This document shows, piece after piece, positions 1-12,835 of a stretch of DNA of 50,969 nucleotides. Origin of the DNA: Symbiodinium natans (Eukaryota > Sar > Dinophyceae > Suessiales > Symbiodiniaceae); contig CAJNDS010000923.1 of the NCBI GenBank assembly GCA_905221605.1, positions 1-50,969 on the forward strand, written 5' to 3'. The position numbers and the translations under genes were made by a program. The notes beneath the pieces were generated by a model. The model was not told the origin of the DNA and did not search any database. It worked only from the letters and a program-made list of their open reading frames with translations. Position 1 is the stretch's first letter. Every line of letters starts with the position of its first letter.

Positions 1-3000
1 GAGATTTGAATAGGTTTGGTGTGGCAGGCACAGTACTCGGATGAGATTTGAATAGGTTTGGTGTGGCAGGCACAGTACTCGGATGAGATTTGATTAGGTT
101 TGGTGTGGCAGGCACAGTACTCGGATGAGATTTGAATAGGTTTGGTGTGGCAGGCACAGTACTCGGATGAGATTTGAATAGGTTTGGTGTGGCAGGCACA
201 GTACTCGGATGAGATTTGACTAGGTTTGGTGTGGCAGGCACAGTACTCGGATGAGATTTGAATAGGTTTGGTGTGGCAGGCACAGTACTCGGATGAGATT
301 TGAATAGGTTTGGTGTGGCAGGCACAGTACTCGGATGAGATTCGAAGAAGTTCGGTGTGGCAGGCACAGTACTCCGAGGAGATTTGAATAGGTTTGGTGT
401 GGCAGGCGCAGTACTCGGCTGAGATTTGAATAGGTTTGGTGTGGCAGGCACAGTGCTCGGATGAGATTTGAATAGGTTTGGTGTGGCAGGCACAGTACTC
501 GGATGAGATTTGAATAGGTTTGGTGTAGCAGGCACAGTACTCGGATGAGATTTGAATAGGTTTGGTGTGGCAGGCACAGTACCCGGATAAGATTTGAATA
601 GGTTTGGTGTGGCAGGCACAGTACTCGGATGAGATTTGAGAATAGGTTTGGTGTGGCAGGCACGTACTCTGATGATTTTTGACTAGGTTTTTGTGTGCAG
701 GCACAGTACGTTCGGATGAGAGTTTGAAAATAGTTTTGGTGTGGCAGGCACCGTACTTCGGATGCGATTTGATAGGTTTGGTGTGGCAGCACCGTCTCTC
801 GGATGAGATTTGAATAGGTTTGGTGTGGCAGGCACAGTACTCGGATGAGATTTTGAATAGGTTTGGTGTGGCAGGAACAGTACTCGGATGAGATTTGAAT
901 AGGTTTGGTGTGGCAGGCACAGTACTCGGATGAGACTTGAATAGGTTTGGTGTGGCAGGCACAGTACTCGGATGAGATTTGAATAGGTTTGGTGTGGCAG
1001 GCACAGTACTCGGAGGAGATTTGAATAGGTTTGGTGTGGCAGGCACAGTACTCGGATGAGATTTGAATAGGTTTGGTGTGGCAGGCACAGTCACTGAAAG
1101 CAGATTATGATATAGGTTTGGTGTGGCAGCACAGTACTCGATGAATTTGAATAGGTTCGGTCTGGCAGCACCAGTACTCGGATGAGAGTTGAATAGGTTT
1201 TGGATGTGGCAGAACCAGTAACTCGGATGAGATTGAATAGGTTTGGTGTGGCAGGCACGTGCGCCGATGAGATTGGATTTAGTGGTTTGTCGGCAGGCAC
1301 AGTGGCTCGGATGGAGATTGAATGGGTTTGGTGTGGCAGGCACAGTACCTCGGATGATATTTGATAGTCTGTTTTTGGGCAGGCACAGTACTCGGATGAG
1401 ATTTGAATAGGTTTGGTGTGGCAGGCACAGTACTCGGATGAGATTTGAATAGGTTTGGTGTGGCAGGCACAGTACTCGGATGAGATTTGAATAGGTTTGG
1501 TGTGGCAGGCACAGTACTCGGATGAGCTTTGAATAGGTTTGGTGTGGCAGGCACAGTACTCGGATGAGATTTGAATAGGTTTGGTGTGGCAGGCACAGTA
1601 CTCGGATGAGATTTGAAAAGGTTTGGTGTGGCAGGCACAGTACTCGGATGAGATTTGAATAGGTTTGATGTGGCAGTTACAGTACTCGGATGAGATTTGA
1701 ATAGGTGTGTCAGGCACGGTACTCGGATGAGATTTGAATAGGTTTGGTGTGGCAGGCACAGTACTCGGATGAGATTTGAATAGGTTTGGTGTGGCAGGCA
1801 CAGTACTCGGATGAGATTTGGATAGGTTTGGTGTGGCAGGCACAGTACTCGGATGAGATTTGAATAGGTTTGGTGTGGCAGGCACAGTACTCTGATGAGA
1901 TTTGAATAGGTTTGGTGTGGCAGGAACAGTACTCGGATGAGATTTGAATAGGTTTGGTGTGGCAGGCACAGTACTCGGATGAGATTTGAATAGGTTTGGT
2001 GTGGCAGGCACAGTACTCGGATGAGATTTGAAAAGGTTCGGTGTGGCAGGCACAGTACTCGGATGAGATTCGGATAGGTTTGGTGTGGCAGGCACAGTAC
2101 TCGGATGAGATTTGACTAGGTTTGGTGTGGCACGCACAGTACTGAAAGCAGATTTGAATAGGTTTGGTGTGGCAGGCACAGTACTCGGATGAGATTTGAA
2201 TAGGTTCGGTGTGGCAGGCACAGTACTCGGATGAGATTTGAATAGGTTTGGTGTGGCAGGCACAGTACTCGGATGAGATTTGAAAAGGTTTGGTGTGGCA
2301 GGCACAGTACTCGCATGAGATTTGAATAGGTTTGGTGTGGCAGGCACAGTACTCGGATGAAATTTGAATAGGTTTGGTGTGGCAGGCACAGTACTCGGAT
2401 GAGATTTGAATAGGTTTGGTGTGGCAGGCACAGTACTCGGATGAGATTTGAATAGGTTTGGTGTGGCAGGCACAGTACTCGGATGAGATTTGAATAGGTT
2501 TCGTGTGGCAGGCACAGTGCTCGGATGAGATTTGAATAGGTTTGGTGTGGCAGGCACAGTGCTCGGATGAGATGTGAATAGGTTTGGTGCGGCAGGCACA
2601 GAACTCGGATAAGATGTGAATAGGCTTGGTGTGGCAGGCACAGTACTCGGATGAGATTTGAATAGGTTTGGTGTGGCAGGCACAGTACTCGGATGAGATT
2701 TGAATAGGTTTGGTGTGGCAGGCACAGTACTCGGATGAGATTTGAATAGGTTTGGTGTGGCAGGCACAGTACTCGGATGAGCTTTGAATAGGTTTGGTGT
2801 GGCAGGCACAGTACTCGGATGAGATTTGAATAGGTTTGGTGTGGCAGGCACAGTACTCGGATGAGATTTGAAAAGGTTTGGTGTGGCAGGCACAGTACTC
2901 GGATGAGATTTGAATAGGTTTGATGTGGCAGTTACAGTACTCGGATGAGATTTGAATAGGTGTGTCAGGCACGGTACTCGGATGAGATTTGAATAGGTTT

Positions 3001-3489
3001 GGTGTGGCAGGCACAGTACTCGGATGAGATTTGAATAGGTTTGGTGTGGCAGGCACAGTACTTCTAACTCGGACGATATTTGATAGGTTTGGTGTGGCAG
3101 GCAACGTACCGCTGAATTTTAATAGGTTTGGTGTGGCGGCACAGTGCTCCGGATGCGATTTGAATAGGTTTTGGTTGGCAGGCACTTACTCGATAATTTG
3201 AATAGGTTTGGTGTGGCAAGGCACAGTCACTCGGATGAGATTTGCATGAGGTTTGGTGTGGCAGGCACAGTACTCGGATGAGATTTGAATAGGTCTGTTT
3301 TGGCAGGCACAGTACTCGGATGAGATTTGAATAGGTTTGGTGTGGCAGGCACAGTACTCGGATGAGATTTGAGTGAGATTTGAATAGGTTTGGTGTGGCA
3401 GGCACAGTACTCGGATGAGATTTGAATAGGTTTGGTGTGGCAGGCACAGTACTCGGATGAGATTTGAATAGGTTTGGTGTGGCAGGCAC

Positions 3490-4280
3490 AGTCCTCGGAT
3501 GAGTTTTGAATAGGTTTGGTGTGGCAGGCACAGTAATCGGATGAGATTTGAATAGGTTTGGTGTGGCAGGCACAGTACTCGGATGAGATTTGAATAGGTT
3601 TGGTGGGGCAGGCACAGTACTCGGATGAGATTTGAATAGGTTTGGTGTGTCAGGCACAGTACCCGGATGAGATTTGAATAGGTTTGGTGTGGCAGGCACA
3701 GTACCCGGATGAGATTTGAATAGGTTTGGTGTGGCAGGCACAGTACTCGGATGAGATTTGAATAGGTTTGGTGTGGCAGGCACAGTACTCGGATGAGATT
3801 GAATAGGTTTGGTGTGGCAGGCACAGTACTCGGATGAGATTTGAATAGGTTTGGTGTGGCAGGCACAGTACTCGGATGAGATTTGAATAGGTTTGGTGTG
3901 GCAGGCACAGTACTCGGATGAGATTTGAATAGGTTTGATGTGGCAGGCACAGTACTCGGATGAGATTTGAATAGGTTTGGTGTGGCAGGCACAGTACTCG
4001 GATGAGATTTGAATAGGTTTGGTGTGGCAGGCACAGTACTCGGATGAGATTTGAATAGGTTTGGTGTGGCAGGCACAGTACTCGGATGAGATTTGAATAG
4101 GTTTGGTGTGGCAGGCACAGTACTCGGATGAGATTTGAATAGGTTTCGTCTGACAGCCACACTGCTCGGATGAGATTTGAATAGTTTTGGTGTGGCAGGC
4201 GCAGTACTCGGATGAGATTTGAATAGGTTTGGTGTGGTAGGCACAGTACTCGGATGAATAGGTTTGAATAGGTTTGGTGT
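3490..4280 (+). repeat. higher-order repeat copy (pairs with 24686-25460)
   Basis: Shared rare markers in order: GTCCTCGGATGAGTTTTG, GTGTGTCAGGCAC followed by two GTACCCGG units, then GGTTTCGTCTGACAGCCAC, a GTGTGGTAGGCAC unit and the abnormal joint CGGATGAATAGG followed by TTTGAATAGG. The partner lies about 21,182-21,195 bp to the right. The last 140 bp appears identical. Confidence 0.82.
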
Positions 4281-4724
4281 GGCAGGCACAGTACTCGGAT
4301 GAGATTTGAATAGGTTTGGTGTGGCAAGTCACAGTACTCGGAGGCAGACTTGAAAGGTTTGGTGTGCAGGCACAGTACTACGTTAGGTTTGGTGTGGCAG
4401 GCACAGGACCTCGGATGAGATTGGAATTAGGTTGGTTGTGGGCAGGCCAGTTTTCTCGGATGAGATTTGAATAGGTTTGGTGGGGCAGGCACAGTACTCG
4501 GATGGATTTGAAAGGTTTGGTGTGGCAGGCCCAGTACTCGGATGAATTTTTGATAAGGTTTGGTGTGGCAGGCCCACAGTACCGGATGAGATTTGAAAGA
4601 GGTTCGGTGTGTAGGGCACCAGTACTCGGTAGGATTTGAATAGGTTTGGTGTGCAGGCACAGTATCGGATGAGATTTTGAAAAAAGGTTTTTTGGTGTGG
4701 CAGGCACAGTACTCGGATGAGATT

Positions 4725-5170
4725 TGAATAGGTTTGATGTGGCAGGCACAGTACTCGGATGAGATTTGAATAGGTTTGGTGTGGCAGGCACAGTACTCGG
4801 ATGAGATTTGAGTGAGATTTGCATAGGTTTGGTGTGGCAGGCACAGTACTCGGATGAGGTTTGAATAGGTTTGGTGTGGCAGGCACAGTACTCGGATGAG
4901 ATTTGAATAGGTTTGGTGTGGCAGGCACAGTACCCGGATGAGATTTGAATAGGTTTGGTGTGGCAGGCACAGTACCCGCATGAGATTTGAATAGGTTTGG
5001 TGTGGCAGGCACAGTACTCGGAAAAGATTTGAATAGGTTCGGTGTGGCAGGCACAGTACTCGGATGAGATTTGAATAGGTCTGTTTTGGCAGGCACAGTA
5101 CTCGGATGAGATTTGAGTAGGTTTGGTGTTGCAGGCACAGTACTCGGATGAGATTTGAATAGGTTTGGTG
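4725..5170 (+). repeat. higher-order repeat copy (pairs with 11560-12005)
   Basis: Ordered markers GGTTTGATGTGG, a 53-bp unit, GATGAGGTTTGAATAGG, two GTACCCGG units, GTACCCGCATGAG, GGTTCGG, GGTCTGTTTTGG and GTGTTGCAGG occur here and again 6,835 bp to the right. Only a few substitutions separate the copies. Confidence 0.82.
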
Positions 5171-5499
5171 TGGCAGGCACAGTACTCGGATGAGATTTGA
5201 ATAGGTTTGGTGTGGCAGGCACAGTACTCGGATAAGATTTGAATAGGTTTGGTGTGGCAAGCACAGTACTCGGATGAGATTTGAGTAGGTTCGGTGTGGC
5301 AGGCACAGTACTCGGATGATATTTGAATAGGTTTGGTGTGGCCGGCACAGTACTCGGATGAGATTTGAATAGGTTTGGTGTGGCAGGCACAGTACTCGGC
5401 TGAGATTTGAATAGGTGTGGTGTTGCAGGCGCAATACTCGGATGAGATTGGAATAGGTTTAACAGGTTTGGTGTGGCAGGCACAGTACTCGGATGAGAT

Positions 5500-5795
5500 T
5501 TGAATGGGTTTTGTGTGGCAAGCACAGTACTCGGATGAGATTTGAATGTGTTTTGGTGTGGCAGGCACAGCTCTCGGATGAGATTTGAATGGGTTTGGTG
5601 TGGCGGCACAGTACTCGGATGAGATTTGAATGGGTTTGGTGTGGCAGGCACAGTACTCGGATGAGATTTGAATGGGTTTGGTGTGGCAGGCACAGTACTC
5701 GGGTGAGATTTGAATGGGTTTGGTGTGGCAGGCACAGTACTCGGATGAGATTTGAATGGGTTTGGTGTGGCAGGCACAGTACTCGGATGAGATTT
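5500..5795 (+). repeat. satellite subfamily block, GAATGGG form
   Basis: About seven adjacent units carry GAATGGG instead of GAATAGG. The change removes the TAG stop in one plus-strand frame, which then reads MRFEWVWCGRHSTR per unit. The block is flanked on both sides by GAATAGG units, so the variant is locally homogenised rather than scattered. Confidence 0.85.
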
Positions 5796-6579
5796 GAATA
5801 GGTTTGGTGTGGCAGGCACAGTACTCGGATGAGATTTGAATAGGTTTGGTGTGGCAGGCACAGTACTCGGATGAGATTTGAATAGGTTTGGTGTGGCAGG
5901 CACAGTACTCGGATGAGATTTGAATAGGTTTGGTGTGGCAAGAGCAGTATTCCGATGAGACTTGAATAGGTTTGGTGTGGCACGCACAGTACTCGGATGA
6001 GATTTGAATAGGTTTGGTGTGGCAGGCACAGTACTCGGATGAGATTTGAATAGGTTTGGTGTGGCAAACACAGTACTCGGATGAGATTTTGAAAAGGTTT
6101 GGTGTGGCAGGCACAGTAATCCGGATGAGATTTGAATAGGTTTTGGTGTGGCAGCACAGTTACTCGGATGAGATTTGAATAGGTTTGGTGTGGCAGGCAC
6201 AGTACTCGGATGAGACTTGAATAGGTTTGGTGTGGCAGGCACAGTACTCGGATGAGATTTGAAGAGGTTTGGTGTGGCAGGCACAGTACTCGGATGAGAT
6301 TTGAATAGGTTTGGTGTGGCAGGCACAGTACTCGGATGAGATTTGAATAGGTTTGGTGTGGCAGGCACAGTACTCGGATGAGATTTGAATAGGTGTGGTG
6401 TGGCAGGCACAGTACTCGGATGAGATTTGAATAGGTTTGGTGTGGCAGGCACAGTACTCGGATGAGATTTGAATAGGTTTGATGTGGCAGGCACAGTACT
6501 CGGATGAGATTTGAATAGGTTTGGTGTGGCAGGCACAGTACTCGGATGAGATTTGAATAGGTTTGGTGTGGCAGGCACA

Positions 6580-6930
6580 GTACTCCGATAGATTTGAATA
6601 GTTTGGTGTTGCAGGCACAGTAAACTCGGATGAGACTTGAATAGGTTTGGTGTGGCAGGCACAGTACTCGGATTATATTTTTATAGGTTTGGTGTGGCCA
6701 TGCACGGTAACTCGGATGGATTTTGAATAGTTTTGGTGGGGTCAGGCACAGTACTCGGATGATATTTTGAATAGGTTGGTGTGGAGGCACAGTACTCCCC
6801 GGATGGATTTGAATAGGTTCGGTGGTTGTGGCAGGCAAACAGTAGCTCGGGGATGATATTTGGCAATAGGTTGGTGTGGTGTGTGTGGGAGGCAAAGTAG
6901 CTGGGGGGCGGGGGTGGTGAGGTGAGATTT
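6580..6930. other. scrambled satellite patch
   Basis: The 42-bp pattern is recognisable but disturbed by frequent one- to three-base insertions and deletions. The end is a G-rich stretch near 6885-6920 that does not match the unit. Similar patches occur at about 640-800, 1090-1380, 3060-3240, 4320-4690, 7610-7840, 9650-9990, 10385-10600, 11100-11345, 14130-15010, 18300-18640, 19030-19400, 19790-20030, 20850-21235, 26960-27130 and 28685-28850. The clustering of indels suggests poorly polished long-read sequence or assembly joints, although true local decay is possible. Confidence 0.7.
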
Positions 6931-8040
6931 GAATAGGTTTGGTGTGGCAGGCACAGTACTCAGATGAGATTTGAATAGGTTTGGTGTGGCAGGCACAGTA
7001 CCCAGACGAGATTTGAATAGGTTTGGTGTGGCAGGCACAGTACTCGGATGAGATTTGAATAGGTTTGGTGTGGCAGGCACAGTACTCGGATGAGATTTGA
7101 GAAGGTTCGGTGTGGCAGGCACAGTACTCGGATGAGATTCGAATAGGTTTGGTGTGGCAGGCACAGTACTCGGATGAGATTTGAGTAGGTTTGGTGTGGC
7201 ACGCACAGTACTGAAAGCAGATTTGAATAGGTTTGGTGTGGCAGGCACAGTACTCGGATGAGATTTGAATAGGTTCGGTGTGGCAGGCACAGTACTCGGA
7301 TGAGATTCGAAGATGTTCGGTGTGGCAGGCACAGTACTCCGAGGAGATTTGAATAGGTTTGGTGTGGCAGGCACAGTACTCGGATGAGATTTGACTAGGT
7401 TTGGTGTGGCAGGCACAGTACTCGGATGAGATTTGAATAGGTTTGGTGTGGCAGGCACAGTGCTCGGATGAGATTTGAATAGGTTTGGTGTGGCAAGCAC
7501 ACTACTCGCATGAGATTTGAATAGGTTTGGTGTAGCAGGCACAGTACTCGGATGAGATTTGAATAGGTTTGGTGTGGCAGGCACAGTACTCGGATGAGAT
7601 TTGAATAGGTTTGGTGTGCAGGGCACGTACTCGACTGAGATTTGCATAGGTTTTGGTGGTGGCCAGGCCCCGTACTCGGATGAGATTTGCTAGGTTTGGG
7701 GTGGGAGGCCCAGTACTCGGAGCGATTTGCTAGGTTTGGTGTGGCAGCACAGTACTCGGTGAGCTTTTGAATAGGTTGGTGTGGCCGGCAAGTCCTGGAT
7801 GAGATTTGATAGGTTTGGTGTGGCAGGCCCAGTACTCAGGATGAGATTTGAATAGGTTTGGTGTGGCAGGCACAATACTCGGATGAGATTTGAAAAGGTT
7901 TGGTGTGGCAGGCACAGTACTCGGATGAGATTTGAATTGGTTTGGTGTGGCAGGCACAGTACTCGGATGAGATTTGAATAGGTTTGGTGTGGCAGGCACA
8001 GTACTCGGATGAGATTTGAATAGGTTTGGTGTGGCAAGCG

Positions 8041-9070
8041 CTGTACTGAAAGCAGATTTGAATAGGTTTTGTGTGGCAGGCACAGTACTCGGATGAGATT
8101 TGAATAGGTTTGGTGTGGCAGGCACAGTACTCGGATGAGATTTGAATAGGTTTGGTGTGGCAGACACAGTACTCGGATGAGATTTGAATAGGTTTGGTGT
8201 GGCAGGCACAGTGCTCGGATGAGATTTGATTAGGTTTGGTGCGGCAGGCACAGTGCTCGGATGAGATGTGAATAGGTTTGGTGTGGCAGGCACAGTACTC
8301 GGATGAGATTTGAATAGGTCTGTTTTGGCAGGCACAGTACTCGGATGAGATTTGAATAGATTTGGTGTGGCAGGCACAGTACTCGGATGAGATTTGAATA
8401 GGTTTGGTGTGGCAGGCACAGTACTCGGATGAGAATTGAATAGGTTTGGTGTGGCAGGCACAGTACTCGGATGAGATTTGAGTAGGTTTGGTGTGGCAGG
8501 CACAGTACTCGGATGAGATTTGAATAGGTTTGGTGTGGCAGGCACAGTGCTCGGATGAGATTTGAATAGTTTTGGTGTGGCAGGCACAGTACTCGGATGA
8601 GATTTGAATAGGTTTGGTGTGGCAGGCACAGTACTCGGATGAGATTTGAATAGGTTTGGTGTGGCAGGCACAGTACTCGGATGAGATTTGAATAGGTTTC
8701 GTGTGGCAGGCACAGTGCTCGGATGAGATTTGAATAGGTTTGGTGTGGCAGGCACAGTGCTCGGATGAGATGTGAATAGGTTTGGTGCGGCAGGCACAGA
8801 ACTCGGATAAGATGTGAATAGGCTTGGTGTGGCAGGCACAGTACTCGGATGAGATTTGAATAGGTTTGGTGTGGCAGGCACAGTACTCGGATGAGATTTG
8901 ACAAGGTTTGGCGTGGCAGGCACAGTACTCGGATGAGATTTGAATAGGTTTGGTGTGGCAGGCACAGTACTCGGATGAGATTTGAATGGGTTTGGTGTGG
9001 CAGGCACAGTACTCGGATGAGATTTGAATAGGTTTGGTGCGGCAGGCACAGTACTCGGATGAGATTTAAA
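8041..9070 (+). repeat. higher-order repeat copy A (pairs with 22311-23340)
   Basis: A string of rare variants (CTGTACTGAAAGCAG, GGTTTTGTGTGG, GGCAGACACAG, GATTAGGTTTGGTGCGG, GAGATGTGAATAGG, GGTCTGTTTTGG, GAATAGATTTGG, GAGAATTGAATAGG) occurs in the same order and spacing here and 14,270 bp to the right. The first 490 bp or so looks identical. The copies then differ in the middle and agree again around GAATGGG and GATTTAAA near 8981-9070. Confidence 0.85.
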
Positions 9071-10634
9071 CAGGTTTGGTGTGGCAGGCACAGTACTCGG
9101 ATGAGATTTGAATAGATTTGGTGTGGCAGGCACAGTACTCGGATGAGATTTGAATAGGTTTGGTGTGGCAGGCACAGTACTCGGATGAGATTTGAATAGG
9201 TTTGGTGTGGCAGGCACACGGATGAGATTTGAATAGGTTTGGTGTGGTAGACAGTGCTCGGATGAGATTTGAATAGGTTTGGTGTGGCGGGCACAGTACT
9301 CGGATGAGATTTGAATAGGTTTGGTGTGGCAGGCACAGTACTCGGATGAGATTTGAATAGGTTTGGTGTGGCAGGCACAGTACTCGGATGAGATTTGAAT
9401 AGGTTTGGTGTGGCAGGCACAGTACTCGGATGAGATTTGAATAGGTTTGGTGTGGCAGGCACAGTACTCGGACGAGATTTGAGTAGGTTTGGTGTGGCAG
9501 GCACAATACTCGGATGAGATTTGAATAGGTTTGGTGTGGCAGGCACAGTACTCGGATGAGATTTGAATAGGTTTGGTGTGGCAGGCACAGTACTCGGATG
9601 AGATTTGAATAGGTTTGGTGTGGCAGGCACAGTACTCGGATGAGATTTGAATAGGTCGGTGTGGCAGGCACAGTATCGGAGAGATTTGATAGGGTTGGTG
9701 TTGGCAGGCAACAGTACTCGGAGAGATGGGAAAGGTTGTGTGTGGCAGGCCACGTTACTTCGGATGAGTTTGAGTAGGTTTGGTGTGCAGGCCACCAGTC
9801 CGGATGAGATTGAGTGGGTTTGGTGTGGCGCACAGTATCGGATGAGATTTGAATAGGTTTGGTGTGGCCGGCACGTACTCGGATGAGATTTGAATAGGGT
9901 GGTGTGGCAGGCCACAGTTACTCGAGACGAGATTGAGAGTTTTGGTCGTGGCAGGGCACAATATCGGATGAGATTTGATAGGTTTCTGGTGTGGCAGGCA
10001 CAGTACTCGGATGAGATTTGAATAGGTTTGGTGTGGCAGGCACCGTACTCGGATGAGATTTGAATAGGTTTGGTGTGGCAGGCACAGTACTCGAATGAGA
10101 TTTGAATAGGTTTGGTGTGGCGGGCGCAGTACTGGGATAAGATTTGAATAGGTTTGGTGTGGCAGGCACAGTACTCGGATGAGATTTGAATAGGTTTGGT
10201 GTGGCAGGCACAGTACTCGGATGAGATTTTAATAGGTTTAGTGTGGCAGGCACAGTACTCGGATGAGATTTGAATAGGTTTGGTGTGGCAGGCACAGTAC
10301 TCGGATGAGATTTGACTAGGTTTGGTGTGGCAGGCACAGTACTCGGATGAGATTTGAATAGGTTTGGTGTGGCAGGCACAGTACTCGGTAGGTTGGTGTG
10401 GCAGGCCACAGTACTCGGATGAGATTGAATAGGTTTTTGGTGTGGCAGCACAGTACTCGGTGAGATTTTGAATAAGGTTTGGGTGTCAGGCACGTAACCG
10501 GGTGAGATTGAATAGGTTTGGTGTGGCAGCCAGTACCAGGATGAGATTGAGTGCATAGTGTGGTTGGCAGGACCAGTTACTCGGCTGAGATTTGGATAGG
10601 TTTGGTGTGGCAGGCACAGTATTCGGATGAGATT

Positions 10635-11095
10635 TGAATGGGTTTGGTGTGGCAGGCACAGTACTCGGATGAGATTTGAATGGGTTGGTGTGGCCGGCAC
10701 AGTACTCGGATGAGATTTGAATGGGTTTGGTGTGGCAGGCACAGTACTCGGATGAGATTTGAATGGGTTTGGTGTGGCAGGCACAGTACTCGGATGAGAT
10801 TTGAATGGGTTTGGTGTGGCAGGCACAGTACTCGGATGAGATTTGAATGGGTTGGTGTGGCAGGCACAGTACTCGGATGAGATTTGAATGGGTTTGGTGT
10901 GGCAGGCACAGTACTCGGATGAGATTTGAATGGGTTTGGTGTGACAGGCACAGTACTCGGATGAGATTTGAATGGTTTTGGTGTGGCAGACACAGTACTC
11001 GGATGAGATTTGAATGGGTTTGGTGTGGCAGGCACAGTACTCGGATGAGATTTGAATGGGCTTGGTGTGGCAGGCACCGTACTCGGATGAGATTT
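10635..11095 (+). repeat. satellite subfamily block, GAATGGG form
   Basis: About eleven consecutive GAATGGG units, bounded on both sides by scrambled patches (10385-10600 and 11100-11345). One unit has lost a T in GGGTTTGG (near 10852) and so shifts the plus-strand frame. Confidence 0.85.
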
Positions 11096-11559
11096 GACTA
11101 GGTTTTGGTGTGGAGGCACAGCAGTACTCGGAGAGAGTTGACTCGGTTGGTGTGGAAGGCACAGTATCGGATGAGATTGAATAGGCGTGTCAGGCACAGA
11201 CTCGGATGAGACTTGAACAGGTTGGTGTGGCAGGCACAGTACTCGTTGGTTGGTGTGGCATGAGATTTGAATAGGTTGGTGTGGCAGGCACAGTTGACTG
11301 GATGAGTTGAATAGGTGGGTGTGGCAGGCCACAGTACTCGGATGAGAGTTGAATAGGTTTGGTGTGGCAGGCACAGTACTCGGATGAGATTTGAATAGGT
11401 TTGGTGTGGCAGGCACAGTACCCGGATGAGATTTGAATAGGTTCGGTGTGGCAGGCACAGTACTCGGATGAGATTTGAATAGGTCTGTTTTGGCAGGCAC
11501 AGTACTCGGATGAGATTTGAGTAGGTTTGGTGTGGCAGGCACAGTACTCGGATGAGATT

Positions 11560-12005
11560 TGAATAGGTTTGATGTGGCAGGCACAGTACTCGGATGAGAT
11601 TTGAATAGGTTTGGTGTGGCAGGCACAGTACTCGGATGAGATTTGAGTGAGATTTGCATAGGTTTGGTGTGGCAGGCACAGTACTCGGATGAGGTTTGAA
11701 TAGGTTTGGTGTGGCAGGCACAGTACTCGGATGAGATTTGAATAGGTTTGGTGTGGCAGGCACAGTACCCGGATGAGATTTGAATAAGTTTGGTGTGGCA
11801 GGCACAGTACCCGCATGAGATTTGAATAGGTTTGGTGTGGCAGGCACAGTACCCGGATGAGATTTGAATAGGTTCGGTGTGGCAGGCACAGTACTCGGAT
11901 GAGATTTGAATAGGTCTGTTTTGGCAGGCACAGTACTCGGATGAGATTTGAGTAGGTTTGGTGTTGCAGGCACAGTACTCGGATGAGATTTGAATAGGTT
12001 TGGTG
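11560..12005 (+). repeat. higher-order repeat copy (pairs with 4725-5170)
   Basis: Second copy of the marker series described for the segment 6,835 bp to the left. The offset is constant across the 53-bp unit and the GGTCTGTTTTGG unit, so no indel separates the two copies. Confidence 0.82.
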
Positions 12006-12609
12006 TGGCAGGCACAGTACTCGGATGAGACTTGAATAGGTTTGGTGTGGCAGGCACAGTACTCGGATGAGATTTGAATAGGTTTGGTGTGGCAGGCACA
12101 GTACTCGGATGAGATTTGAATAGGTTTGGTGTGGCAGGCACAGTACTCGGATGAGATTTGAATAGGTTTGGTGTGGCAGGCACAGTACTCGGATGAGATT
12201 TGAATAGGCTTGGTGTGGCAGACACAGTACTAGGATAAGATTTGAATAGGTTTGGTGTGGCAGGCACAGTACTCGGATGAGATTTGAATAGGTTTGGTGT
12301 GGCAGGCACAGTACTCGGATGAGATTTGAATAGGTTTGGTGTGGCAGGCACAGTACTCGGATGAGATTTGAATAGGTTTGATGTGGCAGGCACAGTACTC
12401 GGATGAGATTTGAAAAGGTTTGGTGTGTCAGGCACGGTACTCGGATGAGATTTGAATAGGTCTGTTTTGGCAGGCACAGTACTCGGATGAGATTTGAGTA
12501 GGTTTGGTGTGGCAGGCACAGTACTCGGATGAGATTTGAATAGGTTTGGTGTGGCAGGCACAGTACTCGGATGAGATTTGAATAGGTTTGGTGTGGCAGG
12601 CACAGACTC

Positions 12610-12835
12610 GGATGAGATTTGAATGGGTTTGGTGTGGCAGGCACAGTACTCGGATGAGATTTGAATGGGTTTGGTGTGGCAGGCACATTACTCGGATGAG
12701 ATTTGAATGGGTTTGGTGTGGCAGGAACAGTACTCGGATGAGATTTGAATGGGTTTGGTGTGGCAGGCACAGTACTCGGATGAGATTTGAAGGGGTTTGG
12801 TGTGGCAGGCACAGTACTCGGATGAGACTTGAATA
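12610..12835 (+). repeat. satellite subfamily block, GAATGGG form
   Basis: About five GAATGGG units (one is GAAGGGG) between GAATAGG units. It is the smallest clear block of the subfamily in the left array. Confidence 0.8.
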
